Shown: piece by piece, positions 35,493 through 44,125 of the stretch
How positions within the stretch are numbered: the stretch's first letter is position 1
How the letters are laid out: every line of letters begins with the position of its first letter
DNA from: an uncultured Clostridia bacterium
GTDB lineage: Bacteria; Bacillota; Clostridia; UMGS1810
Direction of reading: 5' to 3'
Length of the DNA: 64,000 bases
NCBI GenBank assembly: GCA_934463115.1
Contig: CAKSIN010000007.1
Span: forward strand, 1 to 64,000
Notes under the pieces: model-generated
Seen by the model: the letters and a program-made list of their open reading frames with translations, nothing else
Told to the model about the DNA's origin: nothing
Databases searched by the model: none
Translations under genes and position numbers: made by a program

Positions 35493-36110
35493 ATGTCGGA
35501 AAAATATGATATGCTTGAATATGAAAAAATGTACTACAGCCGCGGTTGCCGCCTGATAGCCGGTGTTGACGAGGCCGGCAGAGGTCCGCTTGCAGGCCCG
35601 GTTTTTGCCGCAGCTGTGATTTTTGACAAAGATACACATATAGAAGAAATAAACGACTCAAAAAGGCTCTCGGAAAAAAAGAGAGAATACTTTTTTGATG
35701 TGATACGCGAAAAAGCGCTGTACTACAATATAGCAAGTGTGGACGAAAAAGAAATTGACAAAATTAATATACTCAATGCAGCTTTCAAGGCATTTAACAT
35801 CGCTGTTTCGGGACTCGGTGAACTGCCGGATATTACTCTTGTGGACGGTAACCGCTGCGGAGAAATGCCCACACCGGTTCAGACAATAGTTAAGGGTGAT
35901 GCAAAGAGTATGTCAATAGCTGCGGCGTCGATTCTTGCCAAGGTGGCGCGTGACAGATTCATAACCGAGCAGGGCGAGATTTACCCGGAGTATAACTTTA
36001 AAAAGCATAAGGGTTATCCCACCAAGGAGCATTTGGAGGCAATCGCAAAATACGGTCCGTGCCCGATACACAGACTTACATTTAAGGGTGTAAAGGAGTA
36101 TGTACGATGA
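35493..36110 (+). CDS. rnhB: ribonuclease HII
   Basis: 205 residues. IAGVDEAGRGPLAGPVFAAA gives the catalytic Asp26-Glu27 pair, with DSKRLSEKKRE, TLVDGNR and AAASILAKVARD following. It removes ribonucleotides from DNA and RNA primers. Its stop overlaps the start of the YraN gene by four bases. Confidence 0.96.
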   Translation: MSEKYDMLEYEKMYYSRGCRLIAGVDEAGRGPLAGPVFAAAVIFDKDTHIEEINDSKRLSEKKREYFFDVIREKALYYNIASVDEKEIDKINILNAAFKAFNIAVSGLGELPDITLVDGNRCGEMPTPVQTIVKGDAKSMSIAAASILAKVARDRFITEQGEIYPEYNFKKHKGYPTKEHLEAIAKYGPCPIHRLTFKGVKEYVR

Positions 36111-36457
36111 GCAGCGTATCCTCCGGAAGAATAGGTGAGGATATGGCATGCAGATATCTTGTATCAAAAGGGTACAGAATTATAAAACGAAATTTCCGCG
36201 CTGCCGGGGGAGAAATAGATATTATAGCCTCGTGTGGAAACCGTCTTGCATTTGTGGAGGTTAAAGCGCGGAGAAACAATGATTTCGGTTCTCCGGCCGA
36301 GGCAGTCGGATATCATAAACAGCAAAAAATAATCCGTACCGCAAGCGCATTTCTTATGCACTGTGACATATGCGACGAAATAGGATTCGATGTTTGCGAG
36401 GTATACACCGCAACAGGCAGAATAAACTATATTGAGAATGCTTTTGAATCGGAGTGA
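36107..36457 (+). CDS. YraN family protein (UPF0102), endonuclease-like fold
   Basis: 116 residues: GRIGEDMACRYLVSKGYRII, then GGEIDIIA and LAFVEVKARRN, which carry the PD-(D/E)xK nuclease-like acids and lysine. Commonly next to rnhB in Firmicutes. Cellular role unknown; an activity in DNA recombination or uptake has been suggested for relatives. Translationally coupled to rnhB. Confidence 0.9.
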   Translation: MSSVSSGRIGEDMACRYLVSKGYRIIKRNFRAAGGEIDIIASCGNRLAFVEVKARRNNDFGSPAEAVGYHKQQKIIRTASAFLMHCDICDEIGFDVCEVYTATGRINYIENAFESE

Positions 36458-36466
36458 TTTTGACAG

Positions 36467-37327
36467 ATGCAATATTTTGACTGCCATTGTGATACTTTAC
36501 TCGAAATGTACAGAAAAAACAAGGGATTTATCGGAAACGGCATGGATTGCGACGCTGCGCTGATAGCTGAAAATGACAGCGCAGATATAGTCTATGCCGT
36601 TTTTAATGATGGGAGTATGCTGCGAAGCGATATTCTTTCGGTTATGGATTTGTATGACTCAAAACGCGGTGAACTGACAAACGTTACACCGCACCTTGCC
36701 ATAGAGGGACTCGGCAATCAGGCGGATTTTTGCATTGACGATATCGCGCTGTACCGCTCACGCGGTGTGGAAATGATTAGTCTGACATGGAATAGCGACA
36801 ATATTCTTGCAGGCGGCATAGCCGGGAACAAAAACGGACTTACCCCGCTCGGCCGTTTTGCCGTTTCAGAGATGAACCGCCTCGGTATTATCCCCGATAT
36901 ATCACATGCTTCGGACAGAACAAGTATGGAGGTGCTGGAACAGAGCAGCGCCCCGGTATGCGCAGGGCATTCAAATTCGCGCGCGGTATGCCCGAATATG
37001 CGAAATGTCAGTGATGAAATCTTTAAATTAATATGCAAAAGCGGCGGAGTCGCCGGAATTAACTTTTATGCTCCGTTTGTGTCGGAAGCAAATGCAAACG
37101 TCGAAGCCGTAATCAGGCACATAGAGCACTTTTGCGCTCTCGGCGGAATGCGGAACATCGGAATAGGCAGCGACTTTGACGGTATGGACAGAAAAACCCC
37201 GGGGTTGGAGAACTGCGGAAAAATATATAATCTTTACAACGCTCTTTTGGCAAAAGGGTATAACGAAACTTTCATAAACAGACTGTTTTTTGAAAACTTT
37301 CGCGAAATATTTAACAAATATGAATAA
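36467..37327 (+). CDS. membrane dipeptidase family protein (peptidase M19)
   Basis: 286 residues. The zinc ligands are visible in order: DCHCDT, LAIEG, DISHASD, AGHSNSR, and the Asp in GIGSDFDG. M19 enzymes hydrolyse dipeptides, including some D-amino-acid dipeptides. At 286 residues it is slightly shorter than the usual 310-350. No signal peptide, so it is probably cytoplasmic. Confidence 0.9.
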   Translation: MQYFDCHCDTLLEMYRKNKGFIGNGMDCDAALIAENDSADIVYAVFNDGSMLRSDILSVMDLYDSKRGELTNVTPHLAIEGLGNQADFCIDDIALYRSRGVEMISLTWNSDNILAGGIAGNKNGLTPLGRFAVSEMNRLGIIPDISHASDRTSMEVLEQSSAPVCAGHSNSRAVCPNMRNVSDEIFKLICKSGGVAGINFYAPFVSEANANVEAVIRHIEHFCALGGMRNIGIGSDFDGMDRKTPGLENCGKIYNLYNALLAKGYNETFINRLFFENFREIFNKYE

Positions 37328-37341
37328 TTGCGCGTAAAAAC

Positions 37342-37370
37342 TTGCATTTTTGCGATTGCTGTGCTAAAAT
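37342..37370 (+). promoter_or_regulatory. promoter of the aminotransferase gene
   Basis: TTGCAT (37342-37347), 17-base spacer, TAAAAT (37365-37370). It lies in the 84-base gap after the dipeptidase gene. Confidence 0.6.
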
Positions 37371-37411
37371 ATATATTATAAAGAATATATCATGAATCGG
37401 AGGATTTTCAA

Positions 37412-38596
37412 ATGGTATTGTCAGAAAAATTCCTGAGTATAGATCCGTCGCCGACGCTTCTTATTGACAGTAAATTCAAACAAATGAAGGCGGACGGTCT
37501 TGATGTTGTCGGATTCGGTGCCGGCGAGCCGGACTTTGATACGCCGAAGCACATACGTGATGCGGCGATAGAGGCCATAAACAACGGATTTACAAAATAC
37601 ACACCGGCGTCCGGAACCCCTGCGCTTAAGCGCGCGGTATGCGCAAAATTCCTGCGTGACAACGGTTTGGTGTACGATACCAACCAGATTGTTGCGAGTA
37701 ACGGCGCAAAACATTCGCTTGTAAATGTTTTCGGGGCGATTTTAAATCCCGGAGACGAAGTGATTATTCCGGCCCCTTATTGGGTTAGCTATCCTCAAAT
37801 TGTTAAGTACAACGACGGTGTGCCGGTTGTACTCCATACAAGAGAAGAAAATCACTTTAAGTTTTCGGCCGACGAGTTTGAGGCAATGATAACTCCGCGC
37901 ACAAAGGCACTTGTGTTAAACAGCCCGAGCAACCCGACAGGTATGGTGTATACACGTGATGAACTTCGCCAAATTGCGGATGTTGCTGTGAAACACGGAA
38001 TATTTGTCGTGTCCGATGAAATATACGAGTATCTTGTATACGACGGTGTGGAGCATGTCAGCATTGCGTCGCTCGGCGATGATATAAAGGATCTTACGAT
38101 TATAATAAGCGGGGTGTCCAAAACCTATGCGATGACCGGCTGGAGAATAGGGTACACTGCGTCCAATGCCGAAATAGCAAAGCTTATGGGTAATGTTCAG
38201 AGCCACACAACATCAAATCCGAATTCCATAGCACAGGTTGCGGCAACCGCAGCGCTTGACGGCCCTATAGATGATTTGATTGTTATGAAACAGGCATTTG
38301 ACGACAGAAGAAAATACATGGTTGACGCTATAAACAAAATAGACGGAGTGTCGTGTCTTATGCCGCACGGTGCGTTTTACGTAATGATGAATATAAGCGA
38401 ATATATCGGCAAAAAGCTCCACGGAAAGCTTATTGAATCGGCAAACGATTTTGCCGACGCATTCCTCGACAACCAGCTTGTTGCGGTTGTCCCCGGAAAC
38501 GGTTTTGACGCTCCGAACTATGTTCGCTGGTCGTATGCAACAAGCCTTGATAATATTAAAGAAGGCATTAGCCGACTTGAAAAGTTTTTGAAATAA
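37412..38596 (+). CDS. class I PLP aminotransferase, aspartate aminotransferase-like
   Basis: 394 residues: GAGEPDFDTPKHI, LNSPSNPTGMVY, VSDEIYEYL and the PLP lysine in GVSKTYAMTGWRIGY. The Arg in the C-terminal YVRWSYATS binds the substrate carboxylate. Probably aspartate-oxaloacetate transamination; aromatic or prephenate substrates are possible within subgroup I-gamma. Frame is open from ATG 37412 with CGGAGG upstream. purB follows 20 bases on. Confidence 0.92.
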   Translation: MVLSEKFLSIDPSPTLLIDSKFKQMKADGLDVVGFGAGEPDFDTPKHIRDAAIEAINNGFTKYTPASGTPALKRAVCAKFLRDNGLVYDTNQIVASNGAKHSLVNVFGAILNPGDEVIIPAPYWVSYPQIVKYNDGVPVVLHTREENHFKFSADEFEAMITPRTKALVLNSPSNPTGMVYTRDELRQIADVAVKHGIFVVSDEIYEYLVYDGVEHVSIASLGDDIKDLTIIISGVSKTYAMTGWRIGYTASNAEIAKLMGNVQSHTTSNPNSIAQVAATAALDGPIDDLIVMKQAFDDRRKYMVDAINKIDGVSCLMPHGAFYVMMNISEYIGKKLHGKLIESANDFADAFLDNQLVAVVPGNGFDAPNYVRWSYATSLDNIKEGISRLEKFLK

Positions 38597-38616
38597 ATTC
38601 GGAAAGGGAGAACAAA

Positions 38617-40047
38617 ATGTACGACAGATACGAAAGTCCGTTGAATTCGAGATATGCAAGCGCACAGATGCAATATCTGTTTTCGCCCGACAAAAAATTT
38701 AAAACATGGCGCAAACTGTGGATAGCGCTTGCCGAATCGGAAAAGGAACTTGGTCTCGACATAACCGATGAGCAGATAGCGGAACTCAAGGCACATTCGG
38801 AGGATATTAACTACGATGTGGCAAAGCAGCGCGAAAAGGAAGTCCGCCACGATGTTATGAGTCACGTTTACGCATACGGTGTGCAATGCCCGAAGGCAAA
38901 GGGAATTATCCATCTCGGTGCAACAAGCTGTTATGTTGGGGACAATACGGATATAATCATTATGACAGAGGCACTCAGACTTATACGCAAAAAGCTTATA
39001 AATGTGGTGTCGTACCTCAGTGACTTTGCCATGAAGTACAAAGATATGCCTACTCTCGGATTTACACATTTTCAGCCGGCACAGCTAACAACCGTCGGAA
39101 AGAGGGCATGTCTGTGGATTCAGGATTTAATGATTGATTTGGAGAATATCGATTATCAGCTTTCCAAAGCGAAATTGCTTGGCTCAAAAGGTACAACGGG
39201 AACTCAGGCAAGTTTCATGGAATTGTTTGACGGTGACCACGAAAAGGTAAAAAAGCTCGATAAAATGATAGCCGAAAAAATGGGTTACAGCGATGTATTT
39301 CCTGTTTCGGGGCAGACATATACGCGAAAGCTTGATTCCGAAATGCTGTCGGTACTAAGCCTTATTGCGCAGAGCGCTTATAAATTCAGCAATGACATTC
39401 GCCTGCTGCAAAATTTAAAGGAGATAGAGGAACCGTTCGAAAAGCATCAGATTGGTTCGTCGGCTATGGCATACAAACGTAATCCGATGCGCAGCGAGCG
39501 TATTTCATCGCTTGCAAGGTACGTAATTACCGCCGCACTTAACCCGGCAATTACTGCTTCTACGCAGTGGTTTGAGAGAACTCTCGACGACAGCGCCAAC
39601 AAGCGTATTTCCGTTGCCGAGGCTTTTCTCGCTACGGACGCTGTTTTGGGAATATACATGAATGTTGCCGAGGGACTTGTGGTTTATCCCAAGGTTATAG
39701 AGCAGCATATACAAAACGAACTCCCGTTCATGGCTACGGAAAATATTATGATGAGTGCGGTTAAAAAAGGCGGAGACCGTCAGGAGCTTCATGAGCGTAT
39801 TCGCGTTCACTCCATGGAGGCCGGAAAAACCGTTAAAATTGAGGGCAAAAAGAATGACCTCATAGAGCGTATAGCGAATGATCCTGCCTTTGATATTGAT
39901 GCCGAGGAACTCGAAAGTGTTCTGAAAAGCGAGGATTATGTCGGCCGCGCACCGCAGCAGACCGAGGAATATATATCGGAATATGTGCGCCCGATGCTCA
40001 TTGAAAATGCCGATTTGCTCGGTGAAAAGACGGAACTCAGTGTGTGA
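38617..40047 (+). CDS. purB: adenylosuccinate lyase
   Basis: 476 residues of the fumarase/aspartase superfamily. The signature loop GSSAMAYKRNPMRSERIS and the catalytic-His regions (LGATSCYVGDN; FTHFQPAQ) are present. It performs two steps of purine synthesis, giving fumarate each time. AAAGGGAGAAC precedes ATG 38617. Probably in one operon with the aminotransferase gene, which can supply aspartate. Confidence 0.96.
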   Translation: MYDRYESPLNSRYASAQMQYLFSPDKKFKTWRKLWIALAESEKELGLDITDEQIAELKAHSEDINYDVAKQREKEVRHDVMSHVYAYGVQCPKAKGIIHLGATSCYVGDNTDIIIMTEALRLIRKKLINVVSYLSDFAMKYKDMPTLGFTHFQPAQLTTVGKRACLWIQDLMIDLENIDYQLSKAKLLGSKGTTGTQASFMELFDGDHEKVKKLDKMIAEKMGYSDVFPVSGQTYTRKLDSEMLSVLSLIAQSAYKFSNDIRLLQNLKEIEEPFEKHQIGSSAMAYKRNPMRSERISSLARYVITAALNPAITASTQWFERTLDDSANKRISVAEAFLATDAVLGIYMNVAEGLVVYPKVIEQHIQNELPFMATENIMMSAVKKGGDRQELHERIRVHSMEAGKTVKIEGKKNDLIERIANDPAFDIDAEELESVLKSEDYVGRAPQQTEEYISEYVRPMLIENADLLGEKTELSV

Positions 40048-40093
40048 TGAACATGCACCGAAAAAATTTTTTTAAAAAATTTTCAAAAAAGTA

Positions 40094-40122
40094 TTGACAA
40101 ATTTTGAAAATGGGTGTAGACT
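40094..40122 (+). promoter_or_regulatory. promoter of the nitrogen operon
   Basis: TTGACA (40094-40099), 17-base spacer, TAGACT (40117-40122). It starts transcription just before the terminator hairpin at 40134-40187. Confidence 0.7.
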
Positions 40123-40133
40123 TATATGCATAC

Positions 40134-40187
40134 AAGGCAAGGATGCCTTACGGATTAACAGTCCGCTAAGCATCCTTGCCTTTTTTT
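40134..40187 (+). promoter_or_regulatory. leader terminator/attenuator before glnN
   Basis: AAGGCAAGGATGC (40134-40146) pairs perfectly over 13 bases with GCATCCTTGCCTT (40170-40182), followed by a T-run to 40187. The same 5' arm can instead fold into AAGGC-AAGGAT-GCCTT (40134-40149), a five-bp stem with a hexaloop having A at position 1 and G at position 4. The second form is incompatible with the terminator. The downstream gene makes glutamine, so an ANTAR-type or other antitermination switch is plausible. The second hexaloop hairpin expected for an ANTAR target is not clean. Confidence 0.65.
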
Positions 40188-40221
40188 GTACTTAAAAATT
40201 CAAAAAGTGAGGTTGATTAAA

Positions 40222-42315
40222 ATGGTAACAGTACCGGAAATCTTCGGAGAAAACGTTTTTGATGACAGAGAAATGAAAGCACGTCTTTCGGCCGGAGTAT
40301 ATAATTCGCTGAAAAAGACGATTGAAGAGGGCAATCAGCTTGATCCGACTGTAGCCAATGCTGTTGCCGCAGCAATGAAAGAGTGGGCAACCGAAAAGGG
40401 AGCAACGCATTATACACATTGGTTCCAGCCTATGACGGGTGTGACTGCCGAAAAGCACGACAGCTTTATATCTCCGGCGCCGGACGGCGGTGTTATAATG
40501 GAGTTCTCGGGCAAAGAGCTTATCAAAGGCGAGCCCGATGCGTCATCGTTCCCGTCCGGCGGACTCAGAGCAACGTTTGAGGCAAGAGGTTATACAGCCT
40601 GGGATCCTACATCATATGCATTCATCAAAGGCAAGACGCTATGCATTCCCACAGCGTTCTGCTCATACACGGGCGAGGCACTTGATAAGAAAACACCGCT
40701 CTTAAGGTCTATGGCAGCTCTTAACAAGCAGGCACTCAGAATACTGAAATTGTTTGGAAATGACAGCGTACATATGGTAAGAACATCTGTAGGACCGGAG
40801 CAGGAGTACTTTTTGGTAGATAAAGAAATGTTCGACAAGAGAAAAGACCTTATCTTCACCGGCAGAACACTTTTTGGTGCAAAACCGCCGAAAGGTCAGG
40901 AGATGGACGATCACTACTTCGGAATAATCAAACCGAGAGTTGCCGAGTTTATGGATGACCTTAACAACGAACTCTGGAAGCTTGGAATATTGGCAAAAAC
41001 TCAGCACAATGAGGTTGCTCCGGCACAGCACGAGCTCGCGCCGATATACACAACTACAAACATTGCGACAGACCACAACCAGCTCACAATGGAAATAATG
41101 CAAAAAGTTGCGTCAAGACACGGTCTGGTTTGCCTGCTCCACGAAAAACCTTTCGCCGGTGTAAACGGCTCGGGTAAACACAACAACTGGTCAATTGCCA
41201 CAGATACCGGAGTAAATCTTCTCACACCGGGTGAAACACCTTATGAAAATGCACAGTTCCTGCTGTTCCTGGTTGCCGTTATCAAGGCTGTGGATGAATA
41301 TCAGGATTTGCTCAGACTTTCGGTTGCAACGGCAGGAAACGATCACCGTCTCGGAGCTAACGAAGCACCGCCGGCTGTTATATCAATATTCCTCGGCGAT
41401 GAGCTCCAGGCAGTTCTCGACGCTATGGAGAATGACACTGATTATGTATCCGGCAAAAAGTCAAAAATGAAACTCGGCGTTGATGTCCTTCCGGTATTTA
41501 AAAAGGATACGACAGACAGAAACAGAACATCGCCGTTTGCATTCACCGGAAACAAGTTCGAATTCAGAATGCTCGGTTCTTCAAACAGCATTGCATGTGC
41601 AAACATTATGCTGAACTCGGCAGTTGCGGAGGAACTTAAGGAATTTGCCGATGTGCTTGAGGGAACGGATGATTTTGAAAAGGAATTGCATGAGCTTATT
41701 AAAAAGACAATAAAAGAACACAAGAGAATTATCTTCAACGGCAACGGCTACGGCGATGAGTGGATGGATGAAGCGGCAAAACGCGGACTTTCAAACCTCA
41801 AAACAACTGCCGACTGTATGCCGAAACTGCTTGACAAAAAGAATGTTGACATGCTCACATCACACGGCGTGTTCACTGTAGCCGAGCTTGAATCAAGATG
41901 TGAGATTATGCTCGAAAACTATGTGAAGGCAGTTAATATAGAAGGACTCACAATGATAGATATGGCAAAGAAAGAAATTCTGCCGGCTATCGAAAGATAT
42001 GTTGCCGACCTTGTTACGACAGTATCAAGAAAAAAGAAACTCGGCGGCGATGTTCCTGCAAGATACGAAACAACGATTATCGAAAAACTTTCATCGCTTG
42101 AAGATGTTATATATGACAGAACGGAAGAACTCGAAAAAACCGTTTCGAAACTTGCAACTGTCGAAGATATCGGCAAACAGTCCGAATTTGTGCGCGACGA
42201 GTTACTTGCAAAAATGGCGGCGCTGCGTGTTGCGGCAGACGAAGCAGAAATGTTCACGGACAAAAAATATTGGCCTTTCCCGACGTACGGCGATTTGCTG
42301 TTCGGCGTGAGATAA
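40222..42315 (+). CDS. glnN: glutamine synthetase type III
   Basis: 697 residues, the length of GSIII, not GSI (about 450). It shows EIFGENVFDDREMKARLS, PSGGLRATFEARGYTAWDPT, GPEQEYFLVD (catalytic acids) and HNEVAPAQHELAPIY. It makes glutamine from glutamate, ammonia and ATP. ATG 40222 follows AGTGAGG. Behind a promoter and attenuator and in front of an ammonium channel gene, it forms an ammonia-assimilation operon. Confidence 0.95.
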   Translation: MVTVPEIFGENVFDDREMKARLSAGVYNSLKKTIEEGNQLDPTVANAVAAAMKEWATEKGATHYTHWFQPMTGVTAEKHDSFISPAPDGGVIMEFSGKELIKGEPDASSFPSGGLRATFEARGYTAWDPTSYAFIKGKTLCIPTAFCSYTGEALDKKTPLLRSMAALNKQALRILKLFGNDSVHMVRTSVGPEQEYFLVDKEMFDKRKDLIFTGRTLFGAKPPKGQEMDDHYFGIIKPRVAEFMDDLNNELWKLGILAKTQHNEVAPAQHELAPIYTTTNIATDHNQLTMEIMQKVASRHGLVCLLHEKPFAGVNGSGKHNNWSIATDTGVNLLTPGETPYENAQFLLFLVAVIKAVDEYQDLLRLSVATAGNDHRLGANEAPPAVISIFLGDELQAVLDAMENDTDYVSGKKSKMKLGVDVLPVFKKDTTDRNRTSPFAFTGNKFEFRMLGSSNSIACANIMLNSAVAEELKEFADVLEGTDDFEKELHELIKKTIKEHKRIIFNGNGYGDEWMDEAAKRGLSNLKTTADCMPKLLDKKNVDMLTSHGVFTVAELESRCEIMLENYVKAVNIEGLTMIDMAKKEILPAIERYVADLVTTVSRKKKLGGDVPARYETTIIEKLSSLEDVIYDRTEELEKTVSKLATVEDIGKQSEFVRDELLAKMAALRVAADEAEMFTDKKYWPFPTYGDLLFGVR

Positions 42316-42345
42316 TATAGATAATAAAAAACAGGGGTGATTAAA

Positions 42346-44088
42346 ATGAGTTTCAGTTCAGTTAACACAATTTGGGTATTGCTCGGTGCAGCATTGGTAT
42401 TCTTCATGCAGGCGGGATTTTCGCTATGTGAAGCAGGTTTTACAAGAGCAAAGAACACGGGTAATATCCTCATGAAAAATCTTATGGATTTCTGTATCGG
42501 AACACCTTGCTTCTGGCTGTTCGGATTCGGAATTATGTTTGGTGCCGGAACAGGTATTTTCGGTTGGATTGATCCAATGATATGCAAGGACTACGGTCAT
42601 ATACTCCCGACGGGCGTTCCACTTTGGGCATATGCAATATTCCAGACCGTATTTTGCGCAACATCGGCAACCATCGTTTCCGGTGCAATGGCAGAGAGAA
42701 CAAAGTTCAGCGCATACTGCATTTACTCGGCATGTATTTCACTTTTTATTTATCCTATTTCCGGTCACTGGATTTGGGGCGGCGGCTGGCTTGCACAACT
42801 CGGATTCCATGATTTTGCAGGCTCCACGGCAGTACATATGGTAGGCGGTGTTTGCGCACTTATCGGTGCGGCAATTCTCGGACCGCGTATCGGAAAATAC
42901 GGAAAAGACGGAAAGCCCAGAGCTATTCTCGGACACAACATTACAGCGGCGGCTCTCGGAGTATTTATCCTTTGGTTCTGCTGGTTCGGTTTCAACGGTG
43001 CTTCTACGGTAGGTATGGATTCGGATGCACAGGTAGCACGTGCCGGACTCATATTCTTTAACACAAATATTGCCGCTGCGGTCGCATGCTGCACAACTCT
43101 TATATTCACATGGATTCGCTATGGCAAGCCCGATGTTTCCATGACATACAATGCAGCTCTTGCAGGTCTTGTAGGAATCACGGCAGGCTGCGATACGGTA
43201 AGCCCGCTCGGTGCAACTGTTATGGGTATTATATTTGGTATTCTCATTGTTTTGGCTGTTGAGTTTTTTGATAAGGTTGCAAAAATCGATGATCCTGTCG
43301 GAGCTATATCGGTTCACGGTGTGTGCGGCTCGGTAGGTACGATTTTGCTCGGCTTGTTCTCAACGGGCGGTGTTGCCGAAGCAGACGGAAGTCTGCCGGT
43401 TATGAAAGGCTTGTTCTACGGCGGCGGGTTCAAGTTCCTCGGTGTTCAGGCGCTTGGTGTGTTCACTGTAATTGCTTATGTTGCGGTTGTAATTACAATT
43501 GTGTTCATGATTCTAAAACATACAATCGGACTTCGTGCAAATGCCGAAGAAGAGATTACAGGTCTTGATATTACCGAACACGGTCTGCTCACAGGTTATG
43601 CAGGTTTTGCAATGGAACCCGACACAATAGCAGCAGATTATTACGAAGAAAAAATGGGTGATGTTCCCGTATCAAAGGCAGTTAAGGTGGAAGCTGTTCC
43701 CACAGCAAAGCCGACTCCGAAGGAAGGAACAGATAAATTTACAAAGGTTGAAATTGTGTGCAAAGAAGCTAAATTCGAAGCACTTAAGGAAGCAATGGTC
43801 AGCCTTGGTATAACAGGTATGACTGTGGCACATGTAATGGGTTGCGGCCAGCAGAAAGGTAAACCGGAGTACTACCGTGGTGTACCGGTAGAAGCAACAC
43901 TTCTTCCTAAGGTTCAGGTGGATATCGTTGTAAGCAAGATTCCGGTTCGTACGGTTATTGAAACAGCTAAAAAGGTTCTCTACACCGGCCATATCGGTGA
44001 TGGCAAGATATTTGTATACGATGTTGAGAATGTTGTTAAAGTCAGAACAGGTGAAGAAGGCTACGATGCGCTTCAGGATGTAGAATAA
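42346..44088 (+). CDS. ammonium transporter fused to a PII (GlnK-like) domain
   Basis: 580 residues. Residues 1 to about 420 are an Amt channel with 11 hydrophobic segments, FSLCEAGFTRAKNTG, AGSTAVHMVGG (pore histidine) and SVHGVCGSVG. From residue 465 a PII domain follows: KFTKVEIVCKEAKFEALKEA, a T-loop with MGCGQQKGKPEYYRG, and PKVQVDIVV. PII senses 2-oxoglutarate and ATP/ADP and normally plugs the channel as a separate trimer; here it is tethered. ATG 42346 with GGGG upstream. Lies between glnN and the asnB-like gene. Confidence 0.92.
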   Translation: MSFSSVNTIWVLLGAALVFFMQAGFSLCEAGFTRAKNTGNILMKNLMDFCIGTPCFWLFGFGIMFGAGTGIFGWIDPMICKDYGHILPTGVPLWAYAIFQTVFCATSATIVSGAMAERTKFSAYCIYSACISLFIYPISGHWIWGGGWLAQLGFHDFAGSTAVHMVGGVCALIGAAILGPRIGKYGKDGKPRAILGHNITAAALGVFILWFCWFGFNGASTVGMDSDAQVARAGLIFFNTNIAAAVACCTTLIFTWIRYGKPDVSMTYNAALAGLVGITAGCDTVSPLGATVMGIIFGILIVLAVEFFDKVAKIDDPVGAISVHGVCGSVGTILLGLFSTGGVAEADGSLPVMKGLFYGGGFKFLGVQALGVFTVIAYVAVVITIVFMILKHTIGLRANAEEEITGLDITEHGLLTGYAGFAMEPDTIAADYYEEKMGDVPVSKAVKVEAVPTAKPTPKEGTDKFTKVEIVCKEAKFEALKEAMVSLGITGMTVAHVMGCGQQKGKPEYYRGVPVEATLLPKVQVDIVVSKIPVRTVIETAKKVLYTGHIGDGKIFVYDVENVVKVRTGEEGYDALQDVE

Positions 44089-44125
44089 AATGCACAAATA
44101 ATAGGCTTCGGGGAGGAAACAGATT

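Noticed and set aside
40151..40165. Second ANTAR-type hexaloop hairpin
   Set aside because: CGGA/TCCG closes a seven-base loop TTAACAG, not a hexaloop with A1 and G4; so the ANTAR idea stays a hypothesis.
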